This document shows, piece by piece, positions 5,059 through 13,194 of a stretch of 39,240 bases of DNA. A program made the position numbers and the translations under genes. The stretch's first letter is position 1; each line of letters begins with the position of its first letter. The DNA is taken from positions 1 through 39,240 of the IMG/VR virus record IMGVR_UViG_3300025132_000101; one strand, given 5' to 3'. This DNA is from a virus. The notes below the pieces were generated by a model that was not told the origin of the DNA, did no database searches, and saw nothing but the letters and a program-made list of their open reading frames with translations.

Positions 5059-5151
5059 CCCGATGTACGAACACAAGTATCAATAGCATCTGTTAACAAC
5101 GAAGGTTAAACCTTAAGTAATAACAGAAGAAGTAACTTGTGTAACATCGGG
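5059..5151. repeat. Nested imperfect palindrome
   Basis: Outer arms CCCGATGT (5059-5066) with ACATCGGG (5144-5151) and ACACAAGT (5071-5078) with ACTTGTGT (5135-5142); middle arms CTGTTA (5090-5095) with TAACAG (5121-5126); inner AAGG (5102-5105) with CCTT (5111-5114). It could form a cruciform or a long RNA stem. Confidence 0.55.
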
Positions 5152-5201
5152 TGAACGCCCTTGATTCACGTCAGTTAACTTACGCTAGATAACTTTGGTT
5201 A

Positions 5202-5319
5202 TCACTTCAGTTAACACAGGTAACTTACGTTATCACTTCAGGTAACTCAGGTAACGTGAGTTGTCACTTCAGTTAACGGAGGTAACTTACGCGATACCTT
5301 CAGTAACCTACGGTGATAG
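5202..5319. repeat. Tandem 31-bp iterons
   Basis: Units start at 5202, 5233, 5264 and 5295, exactly 31 bases apart, each opening with TCACTTCAG (TACCTTCAG in the fourth, truncated unit). They share AGTTAAC and AGGTAACTTACG blocks. A more degenerate copy seems to precede them from 5171. 31 bp is three helical turns. Confidence 0.7.
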
Positions 5320-5570
5320 TCAAGGGCTAGTTTATTTTTTTTGTTCCACCGGCAGTCGGGGAACTAAGGGTATTAGAAGTGTCAAAAATTTTGTAGCACT
5401 TTTCACCCTCTATAGGCCGTTTTTCTCTGGGGTACACCAATAGCGAGTGTATATTAAGTAACAGTACATATTTAGGCTGCCCCAAGATGTCCGAAACGTA
5501 AGCCGTTTCTAATGTTGAACAAAAGAAATGGGAGTCAAACTTCAAAGCATCCGTGCTTAGAGATCTAAAG

Positions 5571-5698
5571 CTACGTTGCTACACAAACTACGTGGGGTTT
5601 CTATAAACCCTATTTGTAATTCTCCCTATGTACCCTCTACTAGTATTTTTTAAATTGGGTATATACTGTACAGCGTAGTTAGCGTAGTTTTGTAGTTT
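5571..5698. repeat. GTAG-triplet inverted-repeat element, copy A
   Basis: CTAC at 5571, 5579 and 5588 faces GTAG at 5675, 5684 and 5692; spacings are 8 and 9 on one side and 9 and 8 on the other, separated by 83 bases. The spacer has a hairpin (GGGTTT CTAT AAACCC, 5595-5610) and the palindrome CTGTACAG. It ends 34 bases before the first plus-strand gene. A second copy lies at 33546-33673. Confidence 0.65.
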
Positions 5699-5731
5699 GT
5701 AAGATATAAAGAGCAACTGCATTCGAAGAAA

Positions 5732-6190
5732 ATGGATCTCGGAAGGAAATACTACCCGGAAGGAATGGCAGGAGAGTTTGCTCTGAAGAATGATATTAAA
5801 AGGGAGAGAAAGAAGCGCCTAGATAAGGCAATGTGCTACGAAAGCCACGGCCCAGGTTGGACATACAACGAAACCATCGGTAAATGTCTAATGCCTGTGG
5901 CTTTTCCGCAAGATGGCAGCAATGTGCCAGATCTAGTCAATGAAGGTATGCCACCGAACGCACTACCAGAGCCTGAGAACCTACCGACCTCACCACCAGA
6001 GGGTGGAGGTAATAGTGCTATTCAGGCAGAGATAAATAACAGGAAGGATGAGGCCCTGCTTGGTGCATCTCAAGCTAAAGCCAACGTTGCTCGTAAACGT
6101 AAGGGTTTAGAAGCCAAAATTGCAATGGAACAGGTAAATCAGCTCGCACAGCAGCAGCAACAGATGCGTCGTCCTGCTAAAAACCTTTGA
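5732..6190 (+). CDS. Hypothetical protein, first gene of right arm
   Basis: 152 residues, MDLGRKYYPEGMAGEFALK at the start. A basic N-terminal helix (DIKRERKKRLDKAM) is followed by a two-Cys segment (MCYESHGPGWTYNETIGKC, residues 34-53), a Pro-rich linker (about 75-95), and a helical C-terminus with a run of Gln (LAQQQQQMRRP). This mix of Pro linker and Gln/Ala helix is like the other putative virion proteins that follow. TATAAA at 5704-5709 is a plausible -10. The function is not recognised. Confidence 0.8.
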   Translation: MDLGRKYYPEGMAGEFALKNDIKRERKKRLDKAMCYESHGPGWTYNETIGKCLMPVAFPQDGSNVPDLVNEGMPPNALPEPENLPTSPPEGGGNSAIQAEINNRKDEALLGASQAKANVARKRKGLEAKIAMEQVNQLAQQQQQMRRPAKNL

Positions 6191-6232
6191 TAGAGCAAGT
6201 TAACATATAAGTACTGCTATCCATAGAAATAA

Positions 6233-7393
6233 ATGTATTCAGGAAGATACGGTGCTAAGCGCAGGGAAGAGCTAGGTATTGAGAACCCAAGCCTCAATCT
6301 CTTTGGTGGCAGAAGTGGCCTAAATCCGGCGGAACGTCGCGCAGCGCGTCGTAGTCAACCGATGCCTGAGCGAACACCTGAAAGACCTGAAAGACCTACG
6401 GGTATCCCGAGCATGGGTGAAAACTATGCAGCCAAAGAGCTGATGTACGGCAATAAAGTCCGCGAGCTGCGTGGTGAAGAGCCATATATCCCTGCACGTA
6501 ATCAAAACGCCCCCAGAGACCCCAACAATACGGGTGCAACTGGGACAATTACCGGATTATCCGGCGGATCTTTGTCAGGAGCCTTTGATTCAGACAAATA
6601 TTTGAGCAAATTCATGCAAGATGCAGGGATTGAAGTGCAAAATCCCTTCGATTCTTCGCCTGTTGCTGGCTCATACGAGTCATTAGCCCAAATGTCGCTG
6701 AAACCCGGCATGATTGAGGCCGCTGGAGTGTCATTTACGGGTGGTATTCCCAAATTAACGGGATTTTCGACCCAAAGAGAGATAGGAGACAACCTGTATA
6801 ACAAGTTTTCAGAGTTCAGGGCGCCTATTGACATGGAATCTTTCGCTAATCAGGAGCTGGTCAGCGGAATGGAAGCTGCTCAAGCCCCGATTGGCAGTGG
6901 TGCTGAGTTAGGTGAGAACAAATTGAGCGGATTGTCTGCAAGATCCCGTGCATTCCTGGATTATGACGGTCCTGGTGGAGCAATGGGTGCTCTTCGTGCA
7001 GCTGATGCAAGCCAAGGGATGGTGAGAGCTGGTGGCAAGATGTATTCCATGGATCAAGCTGGTGATCTGCAAGAAGTCACGAAAGAAGGTGCTCGTATGC
7101 GTGCATCTGGCCAGATTGATGCTCAAACATTGCTTGATGACTACTTGGCTAATGTTCCTGAGAAAGCAATCGAGAAAGTTATCGAAACTGGTGATCCTGA
7201 GGTGCTTGATCCCACTAAGGCAGGCACAACACCGCTCGGAAACTTCGAACAACTATCTAATGTCAGTAATGCTGGCAATGAGATGTCAGCTGCCAAGCTA
7301 TATAACACTACTGCCCCTGAAGGTGGCGGTCCAGGCTTCGACATGATGGATGAAATCTCCAGAGTAGTTGAACCTTACCGCAGAAGAAGGTGA
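6233..7393 (+). CDS. Hypothetical protein, probably virion-associated
   Basis: 386 residues. The N-terminus is basic and Pro/Arg-rich (RRAARRSQPMPERTPERPERP), the middle low-complexity Gly/Ser, and the remainder rich in Ala, Gly and acidic residues without a membrane segment; it ends EPYRRRR. I recognise no domain. A -10-like TATAAG lies near 6206 and the start ATG follows AAATAA without a good Shine-Dalgarno, as for several genes here. Position among internal virion-like genes suggests a structural role, but this is inferred only from context. Confidence 0.8.
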   Translation: MYSGRYGAKRREELGIENPSLNLFGGRSGLNPAERRAARRSQPMPERTPERPERPTGIPSMGENYAAKELMYGNKVRELRGEEPYIPARNQNAPRDPNNTGATGTITGLSGGSLSGAFDSDKYLSKFMQDAGIEVQNPFDSSPVAGSYESLAQMSLKPGMIEAAGVSFTGGIPKLTGFSTQREIGDNLYNKFSEFRAPIDMESFANQELVSGMEAAQAPIGSGAELGENKLSGLSARSRAFLDYDGPGGAMGALRAADASQGMVRAGGKMYSMDQAGDLQEVTKEGARMRASGQIDAQTLLDDYLANVPEKAIEKVIETGDPEVLDPTKAGTTPLGNFEQLSNVSNAGNEMSAAKLYNTTAPEGGGPGFDMMDEISRVVEPYRRRR

Positions 7394-7403
7394 TTTAAAC
7401 TTA

Positions 7404-7419
7404 CTACAATAAATAGTAG
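7404..7419 (+). promoter_or_regulatory. CTACAAT -10-like element with CTAC/GTAG dyad
   Basis: CTACAAT (7404-7410) followed by GTAG (7416-7419), 26 bases ahead of the GTG start at 7437. Same motif and spacing as at 25062, 25561 and, on the minus strand, 28283. Confidence 0.5.
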
Positions 7420-7436
7420 GTTTATATGGCAAGATA

Positions 7437-9515
7437 GTGTTTAACAATCCTCTTGAAGGTAAGCAACTGTTGCATAATCGCATCATTAGTGATTCAGCAA
7501 GCGTATCGCCTAGTAATAACCCTCAACAAATAGCTAGAGACGTTCAAAAGAAGCGTACTGAGGAATTATTGGGCGGCGCAGCAGCGTTAGCTGCTGGTGA
7601 AACGCTTGGATTGAATACAGAAGAAACACTCAAGCTAATTTCAAGGGAAACACGTCGTCAAAAGCGTGCTGACCACACTGTTACCGAAGAAGATGTGTTG
7701 CGTCAGTTCGCGCAGACACAGAAATCACTTGCAGAAGCTGGCCCTGCTGAACTTGCTGGCATCGCTCTGCGTGAACAGCCTGAAGTTGACCCATTCGGTC
7801 AGGCTCAAGATGATATTCAGACTTATAGCCGTGATGAAGCGGTGATGTACGGACTGATCCCCGAAGATCAGATGTACAACGATGAATTGATCCGTAGAGG
7901 TGACGCAATGGAGCGTCCATCCTCCGGACAAGCTGGTGTAGCCGATGCACTGCGTAGATTGGAAGCCGCCAAAAGCACGGCGCCCGGCGCAGCCGCTGTA
8001 GCTGGCTCACTAGAGCAAAGCTTGGGTGGAAGAATCCAGAGAGACGCTGATGCGTCAATGGCAAGAGACTTGGTGATGCGTGAAGCCGGTCTGCGTAACC
8101 CAACACGTGCTGGTTACAACGATGTCAAGGCAGCTATCGAAGCTGAAGATATTGCACGTCGTGATTTCACTATTGGTGGCAAAGGTGCCATTGCAGACGA
8201 GGTAATGCGCCGGATTGGTGGTGCAAACCAAGAAGTCAGAGAGATGGCGATGCTTGATCCTCGGACTGGTACTTATATGGGTTCAGACGGTAATCCGTTG
8301 GCAATCCAAGGCCCCGAAAGAGCCATGGCTGGTGTCAACGCCTCTGATACCGCAAACATGCTGAACGCACCTCAGAAAGAAAGTGCAATCAACTATGTCG
8401 TCAAGCAACTCCCTGACTTCAAGGAAGGTGGACGTGTATTCGGCGATTTCAACCAGACTGACATGACTGGAGCGTCAACATTGTTCGCTCAGCGTGTTGC
8501 ACAGAGTGGATTGGTTGATCCCCGGATGGTTCCTGGAGATCTGCGCACCGTTGAGGAATTCCAAGGTGCAATCAACATGTTGGCTGGAGCTGCTAAGGAG
8601 CAAGGCGTCAAAATGTACGGTTTGGAGCAACAGCAAACTCCAGACGGCCGCACCTTGATGCAAAAGTCCCTGGTCCCTGCAGATCGGGTTGGTGCAAGCG
8701 AGGTTATGAACTATCTCCGCTACACACCGGCTGAAGCTGGTCAATTCGCCAACATGCTGTATCAGTCTGAGGTTGCCAGAGGAACGCAGATCAACCAGAA
8801 CGCTAAGAACCAGTACTTCGGTCGCGGAGCTGTTGCACCTGGACCTAAAGACAACATTGTGTTCAGTGCAGCTGAAGCCATCAACCCCCGTGATGGTGAA
8901 GCACAAGTTGCACGTATCCGTGGTGGCCAAACCATCGGAACCGGCAAAGAGAAGACTGACATTAAAGCTGCCTTCCGTCAGCTAAGTGAGCCTGGTGCTC
9001 GCCAGCCATTCATCGGTCAGGTTGAAGGCCAAGCTCCTCGGATTAACCGCTACGTCGGTAAGGCTGCAGCTGGGCTTGATTCTTCAGATATTCCCGCAGC
9101 ACTTCGTGAGCAAGAAATGGGCTTCGCCCGTAACAAGGCTCGTCGTGCAATGAGTAAAGAAGGGGCGCTGATTAGCCCAATGCGGGTTGATCGTCGTGCA
9201 GAAGGAATGATTGATGAAGCTGCACTGAAGGACAAAACCGTTAAGGCTCAGTTGGTACGTGAGCGTGCAGTTCGTGACAACAAAGCTCGTAATGAGCGTG
9301 AGTTCAATATCCGCACTCGTCAAGGTATGCCCCCGGCAGAACCGGGTCGTATGGGTGGAGCACCTCAAGCCCAGTCCGCACCTACCGGACCTACACAAAG
9401 TGGTGACTCTTATCAGAGTAAAATAGCAGAAGAGCGGTATAACCGCAACATTGCTAAAGAGCAAGAAGAAGCTAACAGCTTCGCTTCAAGAATCCGTCGT
9501 CTGAGAGGTATGTGA
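7437..9515 (+). CDS. Large hypothetical structural protein
   Basis: 692 residues, hydrophilic, mostly helical and rich in Ala, Arg and Gln, with several segments of the type EEDVLRQFAQTQKSLAEA and RDNKARNEREFNIRTRQG. No enzyme motif or membrane segment is visible. The start is GTG 7437; the ATG at 7426 opens a three-codon frame (ATG GCA AGA TAG) that ends just before it, so the tiny frame could couple to or moderate translation. The C-terminus (SFASRIRRLRGM) resembles the end of the long Gln-rich protein (KYARSLAGMF). The next gene starts by TGATG overlap. A virion or internal-core protein is the most likely role, inferred from context. Confidence 0.8.
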   Translation: MFNNPLEGKQLLHNRIISDSASVSPSNNPQQIARDVQKKRTEELLGGAAALAAGETLGLNTEETLKLISRETRRQKRADHTVTEEDVLRQFAQTQKSLAEAGPAELAGIALREQPEVDPFGQAQDDIQTYSRDEAVMYGLIPEDQMYNDELIRRGDAMERPSSGQAGVADALRRLEAAKSTAPGAAAVAGSLEQSLGGRIQRDADASMARDLVMREAGLRNPTRAGYNDVKAAIEAEDIARRDFTIGGKGAIADEVMRRIGGANQEVREMAMLDPRTGTYMGSDGNPLAIQGPERAMAGVNASDTANMLNAPQKESAINYVVKQLPDFKEGGRVFGDFNQTDMTGASTLFAQRVAQSGLVDPRMVPGDLRTVEEFQGAINMLAGAAKEQGVKMYGLEQQQTPDGRTLMQKSLVPADRVGASEVMNYLRYTPAEAGQFANMLYQSEVARGTQINQNAKNQYFGRGAVAPGPKDNIVFSAAEAINPRDGEAQVARIRGGQTIGTGKEKTDIKAAFRQLSEPGARQPFIGQVEGQAPRINRYVGKAAAGLDSSDIPAALREQEMGFARNKARRAMSKEGALISPMRVDRRAEGMIDEAALKDKTVKAQLVRERAVRDNKARNEREFNIRTRQGMPPAEPGRMGGAPQAQSAPTGPTQSGDSYQSKIAEERYNRNIAKEQEEANSFASRIRRLRGM

Positions 9516-9799
9516 TGTCAGCTGGTCATTTAGAAATTTCAAGAGCGGAAATACAGGCCGGTAGTTCAAAGCAACGGGAACTGAAGGAAACCCCTACGGA
9601 GTTCCGCAATCCTGAAGGTCTACAGAAAAATAGCTCCCGTCGAATGGCGGGACTTATGGGCGAGCGTGCTCAGAACCTGATGAACGATCCGATGGAGAAA
9701 CAGAGAACCGATGAGTGGATGGGGCTCTTTGGTTTATCTAACGAAGGCTCACAGTTTGAACAAGCTAAAATACAGAAAGCTATGCAGGGCATGATCTAA
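9515..9799 (+). CDS. Small hypothetical protein
   Basis: 94 residues starting MSAGHLEISRAEIQAGSSK. Charged, helical, without Cys, ending KAMQGMI. The ATG at 9515 overlaps the TGA of the large upstream gene (TGATG), and its TAA overlaps the next ATG (TAATG), so it is translationally coupled on both sides. The region RMAGLMGERAQNLMNDPMEKQ is Met-rich. Family unknown; it probably belongs to the same virion module as its neighbours. Confidence 0.75.
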   Translation: MSAGHLEISRAEIQAGSSKQRELKETPTEFRNPEGLQKNSSRRMAGLMGERAQNLMNDPMEKQRTDEWMGLFGLSNEGSQFEQAKIQKAMQGMI

Positions 9800-10326
9800 T
9801 GAAAAGCGCATTAATCAAAGCCCTTCTGGGTAAAGAAGCTAGAGAGAATGCAGGGAAGATGGCCGGTAATATCGGACGTTTCCTTAAGCCTGAAGATATG
9901 GGTAGAGGAGAACTAGCACTGGCCCTGCTGCCTGATGCAGCGTTTGGTCTTATGGCAGCAGGTATGGCACCTGCAGAAGCTTCGGTGGTAGATAGAGGAG
10001 CAATGTTCCTTGGCTCAGCACTCGGTGGTGGTCTCGGTGGTTTGGCTACCGGTGCTGCTGTACGCAAGCTCCCCGGCGTAGGCAAGATTGCTGGGGCTGG
10101 CTTAGCCGGTGACATGCTCGGCTCTATCGGTGGTGACATGGTGGGCCATCAAGCAGCCATGGGTGTTAGCTCATTAGCTGGTGGCGGTAAGAACATTTAT
10201 GAGCGTATGGAAGGTGTTGCAGCTGAAGAATATCGCAAACAGATTGAACAAGAGACTTTGGCTAAGTTAGGCATATTGCCTGGAGTCCGTCACGATGAAT
10301 TCATGCGTTCTCAAGGACTGGGCTAA
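9799..10326 (+). CDS. Gly-zipper protein, probable internal virion protein
   Basis: 175 residues. Residues 35-60 and 70-115 are Gly/Ala-rich hydrophobic stretches with repeated GxxxG spacing (FLGSALGGGLGGLATGAAV and GAGLAGDMLGSIGGDMVG). Such glycine zippers insert into or pack against membranes. Similar stretches occur in at least five other proteins of the window. In podovirus-type particles, internal proteins with this composition are ejected into the host envelope; that role is inferred. Coupled at both ends by TAATG overlaps. Confidence 0.75.
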   Translation: MKSALIKALLGKEARENAGKMAGNIGRFLKPEDMGRGELALALLPDAAFGLMAAGMAPAEASVVDRGAMFLGSALGGGLGGLATGAAVRKLPGVGKIAGAGLAGDMLGSIGGDMVGHQAAMGVSSLAGGGKNIYERMEGVAAEEYRKQIEQETLAKLGILPGVRHDEFMRSQGLG

Positions 10327-11531
10327 TGCGTATTGCTGGAAAGGTTGCAGGAGATGATGTCAAGTCATTTTTAGAACGCTTCAAGGAAGGGTTCATGCGG
10401 GATGTGGCTGTAGGTAGAGAAGATATTCAACAAGCTACTTACGACGCACTTGACGCAACCGGTCGGCCTAGAGAGCAGGCCATGTTTGATTCAATGATGA
10501 TGAATCATCCAGTTAGCTATCGCACTCGGGAACTATTGGGTGTTGCTGATCCTTCCTTTGTACAAGCCAGAGAAAATGCTGGCATGGGATTCAGTAAAGA
10601 TCGTGCTACTGCTATCGGACAGATGGCTGGATCAGTGGCACACGATGTTATTCACGATGGTACTCGTGGCATCTATTGGCTCCTTAATGCCCCCCAGGCT
10701 GCAGGTCAGGTTATTGCTGACCAAGCTCTGCGTGGTGCAAACAACAAAGCGGTGGCTCAGGGCAAAGGCTTCGAGATCTTTGGATCATCCCCTGTTGCTA
10801 TAAAAACAACTGATGGCAATAGGAAGGCAACAATTAAGGATAGAGACTTCTTGATTAAGAACAAGATGGCTCGGCTTGATAGGACAGGCAATATCCGCAT
10901 GATGCCTGGTTATTCGAAGGGTGAGACTGGAGATATATTCAAGAGGAATTTGAATCCTGCACAGCGCATCGCACTAGCTGCACCAGCGGGCTTGCTGATC
11001 AATACTGGCATTGGTTTGATGAATCCGATGGGTGGTAAAGAGGGCTATAAAGCCATCATGCCTAGCGAAGAAGATCCGAGTAAGACTGATAATGTCCTCG
11101 GTGAAGTTGCCATGAAATACCTGTTAGGCCAGAGCGGACGCTTGCTGCCCTACGACGAGTTCTCCAAGGTTCGTCCAGATGTTTCGAAGGAAGAGTATAG
11201 AAACTATAAGATCAATATGAATGATCGCCGAGAAGATTACAATCCTTTCGATGGTGACATTGCTATAGGCGGAGGATTGCTCCGTGCGACCGACGAAGGT
11301 ATCCATGGACCTGAAGTTCAGTTCATGGGACGCAGCCTGCCGGTCACCACGACGATCTTACCTGCCGCAGCATCCATTGCAGGAATGGCAGCAGGGGCGG
11401 GAACTCAACGCTCGTACCGGAATGCACTGATGGGCTCCGTGGGCGGTGCTATCGGTGGATCTATTGTTGGTAACCTTCTTGAGGCCGAACGTCGCAGACG
11501 CAACGCTGAGGAGAACGGAATACAGCTTTGA
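10326..11531 (+). CDS. Hypothetical protein with C-terminal glycine zipper
   Basis: 401 residues starting MRIAGKVAGDDVKSFLERFK. The first 130 residues are helical and Met-rich, the middle is mixed (RNLNPAQRIALAAPAGLLIN is a hydrophobic segment near 210-230), and residues 340-385 form a Gly/Ala-rich zipper (AASIAGMAAGAGTQRSY and MGSVGGAIGGSIVGNLL) followed by a basic tail (EAERRRRNAEE). Two or three membrane-active segments are therefore likely. No enzyme motif is seen. Its TAATG overlap with the upstream zipper protein suggests that they are assembled together, perhaps as ejection proteins. Confidence 0.75.
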   Translation: MRIAGKVAGDDVKSFLERFKEGFMRDVAVGREDIQQATYDALDATGRPREQAMFDSMMMNHPVSYRTRELLGVADPSFVQARENAGMGFSKDRATAIGQMAGSVAHDVIHDGTRGIYWLLNAPQAAGQVIADQALRGANNKAVAQGKGFEIFGSSPVAIKTTDGNRKATIKDRDFLIKNKMARLDRTGNIRMMPGYSKGETGDIFKRNLNPAQRIALAAPAGLLINTGIGLMNPMGGKEGYKAIMPSEEDPSKTDNVLGEVAMKYLLGQSGRLLPYDEFSKVRPDVSKEEYRNYKINMNDRREDYNPFDGDIAIGGGLLRATDEGIHGPEVQFMGRSLPVTTTILPAAASIAGMAAGAGTQRSYRNALMGSVGGAIGGSIVGNLLEAERRRRNAEENGIQL

Positions 11532-11558
11532 TAATATATACATATAGAGGGCATTATT

Positions 11559-11978
11559 ATGAGATTCAATGCTAGTGTATCTAGTTTTCTAGGACCTAAG
11601 TTAGGCATAGATGAAATGTCTGCACAGGGTCTTGTTGAAGACTCAAAGTCATTCGCTCAAAATGTTAGAGACATTGCAGGCACACATGCCCAAGGGCTCA
11701 ACAACAAAGCAAAGATTGCTTCTGCCAAGAACTTGGGTGAGGCACAGTCAGCTGCAGCGGGAAGTGCGGCTAATGCTGCCATATTCGGCGGTGCAATGGG
11801 TGCAGTGACTGGGATAGCTGGAGGCATTGACTTTGGTGGTGGTGGGGGTAATGCCTCCACATCGACCGACCTGGGCGTGTTCAATCTCGGCACGCTTGAC
11901 GGTATGGACTTTGGCACCGACCTTTACAAAAAACGGTTTGCCGGTGATGCACTTGGTGGCTTTACATTTAGGTACTGA
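11559..11978 (+). CDS. MRF-module protein with glycine zipper
   Basis: 139 residues starting MRFNASVSSFLGPKLG. A helical section (AQGLVEDSKSFAQNVRDIAG) is followed by an Ala/Gly zipper (AAIFGGAMGAVTGIAGGIDFGG, residues 75-97) and an Asp/Gly-rich tail. The opening MRF, the helix and the Gly/Ala segment are shared in outline with the next gene and with the minus-strand hydrolase at 13983. A GAGGG lies 10 bases before the ATG and an AT-rich TAATATATA further upstream. Probably a virion component; function unknown. Confidence 0.75.
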   Translation: MRFNASVSSFLGPKLGIDEMSAQGLVEDSKSFAQNVRDIAGTHAQGLNNKAKIASAKNLGEAQSAAAGSAANAAIFGGAMGAVTGIAGGIDFGGGGGNASTSTDLGVFNLGTLDGMDFGTDLYKKRFAGDALGGFTFRY

Positions 11979-11980
11979 TT

Positions 11981-12625
11981 ATGAGATTTGCAGGATCAGG
12001 CGCTAAATTAAATATCACACCATTCCAGTTCTCAGGACGTGGTGGTAAAGGCATTGGTGCAGCTGGTGGTATGGCCACCGGTGCTGAAGCATTTCAAGCA
12101 GTCAGAAGTAGAGCACCTAAGTACGGAAACATTGGAAAGATAGGCATTGCCTCCCAAGGTGCTAAAGGACGCGCAGTATCTGCAGCCGAGGCCGCTGTGC
12201 ATAGAGCAGGGATGAGTGCTCAAGCTACGGTCAAAGCTTCTGAGATTAGATCGAAGTATATGAAGGACGCTGCTGCTAAGCAAGCAAAGGGTGCAATGAT
12301 TGGTAGTGCATTAGGTGCTGTTGGATCTATTGCCTCAGCCTTCTCAGACGAGAAAACCAAAGATTGTATTGAGCGTCTTTACAGTGGTCTAGACATTATC
12401 CGCAACCTAGAGCCAGTAACCTTCCACTATACGGAAGAATATACTGATGAGCCATGGCGTATGCATTACGGCTTCATTGCTCAGGATTACGAAAGAGTAA
12501 TGCCTAATCAAGTGTATAAAGATCCTATAAGTGATCTACTGAAGATCAATACAAATGAGTTGATCGCAGTTTTGGTAAAATCTATTCAGGAGCTTGAATC
12601 GCGCTTAGAGGCATTAGAAAAATGA
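11981..12625 (+). CDS. Short helical protein with C-terminal peptidase S74 (chaperone) domain
   Basis: 214 residues. Residues 1-120 are Ala/Gly-rich and helical, opening MRFAGSGAKLN and ending in a zipper (GAMIGSALGAVGSIASAF). Residues 122-214 match the peptidase S74 intramolecular chaperone: SDEKTKDCIERLYSGLDII with Ser122 and Lys127 at the places of the autoproteolytic Ser-Lys pair, then VTFHY...GFIAQDYERVMP and a C-terminal coiled coil (VKSIQELESRLEALEK). S74 domains normally trimerise a beta-helical fibre and cut themselves off. Here there is no fibre body, which is odd. The ATG follows three bases after the previous stop, and the next gene begins by ATGA overlap. Confidence 0.85.
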   Translation: MRFAGSGAKLNITPFQFSGRGGKGIGAAGGMATGAEAFQAVRSRAPKYGNIGKIGIASQGAKGRAVSAAEAAVHRAGMSAQATVKASEIRSKYMKDAAAKQAKGAMIGSALGAVGSIASAFSDEKTKDCIERLYSGLDIIRNLEPVTFHYTEEYTDEPWRMHYGFIAQDYERVMPNQVYKDPISDLLKINTNELIAVLVKSIQELESRLEALEK

Positions 12626-13194
12626 ATCCTACTGACGAAGAGTACAAACGACTTTTAGAAATGAGCATGCTTACAGGAGTATTTCCTGGCATGCCTACCA
12701 AAGATGCCGGAAGTGGTTTAGGTAACCTGTTGATGGAAGGTGCCGCTAGCTTAGGTCAAGGCGTTGCTAAGTACGATCGAGCAGTCACACCTATTGCTAA
12801 TCAGGCACAGGATGCTTTGACTGGTGCTATCGGCCGTGCAGGCGGTGCAACCAAGTTGGGCAGTGCGGCTGGACGCTTTGCTGGTGGTGCTAGAGCTTTG
12901 GGACTTCTGAAAGCACTCCCCGCCGCTGGTGCTGTGGGTGGTGCATTGGGTGCTGGAGATATTGTCTTCGGTGGTGATAGTGCAGGCAATAAAGTTATGG
13001 ATGGCGCAGCAATGGCAGTCGGTGGAGCACTGGGTGCGGTAGGCGGACCGCTCGGGGTCGCTGCTGGTGCCGGGGTTGGTAAAATGGTTTCAGATGGCAT
13101 CCAAGGCATAGGCGGAATGTTGGGCATTGAGTCCCAAGAAGAACGCCGTGCACGTGAGATGGCTGAAATGCTTCGTCGTTCAGGTATGGTTTGA
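12622..13194 (+). CDS. Gly/Ala-rich membrane-active protein
   Basis: 190 residues, MNPTDEEYKRLLEMSML at the start. Most of residues 60-165 is Gly/Ala with hydrophobic residues (ALGLLKALPAAGAVGGALG; MAVGGALGAVGGPLGVAAG), a strong glycine-zipper pattern, followed by a charged tail (ESQEERRAREMAEMLRR). This composition is seen in proteins that insert into membranes or pack as helical bundles in phage cores. No enzyme motif. Start codon overlaps the previous stop (ATGA) and its own TGA overlaps the following ATG (TGATG). Confidence 0.75.
   Translation: MNPTDEEYKRLLEMSMLTGVFPGMPTKDAGSGLGNLLMEGAASLGQGVAKYDRAVTPIANQAQDALTGAIGRAGGATKLGSAAGRFAGGARALGLLKALPAAGAVGGALGAGDIVFGGDSAGNKVMDGAAMAVGGALGAVGGPLGVAAGAGVGKMVSDGIQGIGGMLGIESQEERRAREMAEMLRRSGMV

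Larger units (their letters stand above)
4510..5731. other. Divergent non-coding control region
   Basis: About 1.2 kb with no credible gene, between the minus-strand arm and the plus-strand arm. It holds, in order: an AT-rich stretch with TATTTATATATA (4560-4590), ACGGC boxes (4645-4800), a loosely structured stretch rich in TAAC/GTTA (4830-5058), a nested palindrome (5059-5151), 31-bp tandem units (5202-5319), an unremarkable stretch (5320-5570), and a GTAG-triplet inverted-repeat element (5571-5697). This is typical of phage replication origins or master promoter regions. Short frames across it are interrupted and of odd composition. Confidence 0.7.

Noticed and set aside
5202-5319. CRISPR-like array from regularly spaced repeats
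   Set aside because: The repeated blocks fill the whole 31-bp unit, with no unique spacers of constant length, and there are no cas genes.
4510-5731. tRNA genes in the non-coding region
   Set aside because: No cloverleaf with acceptor and T arm (GGTTCGA-like) and anticodon stem could be found by eye.
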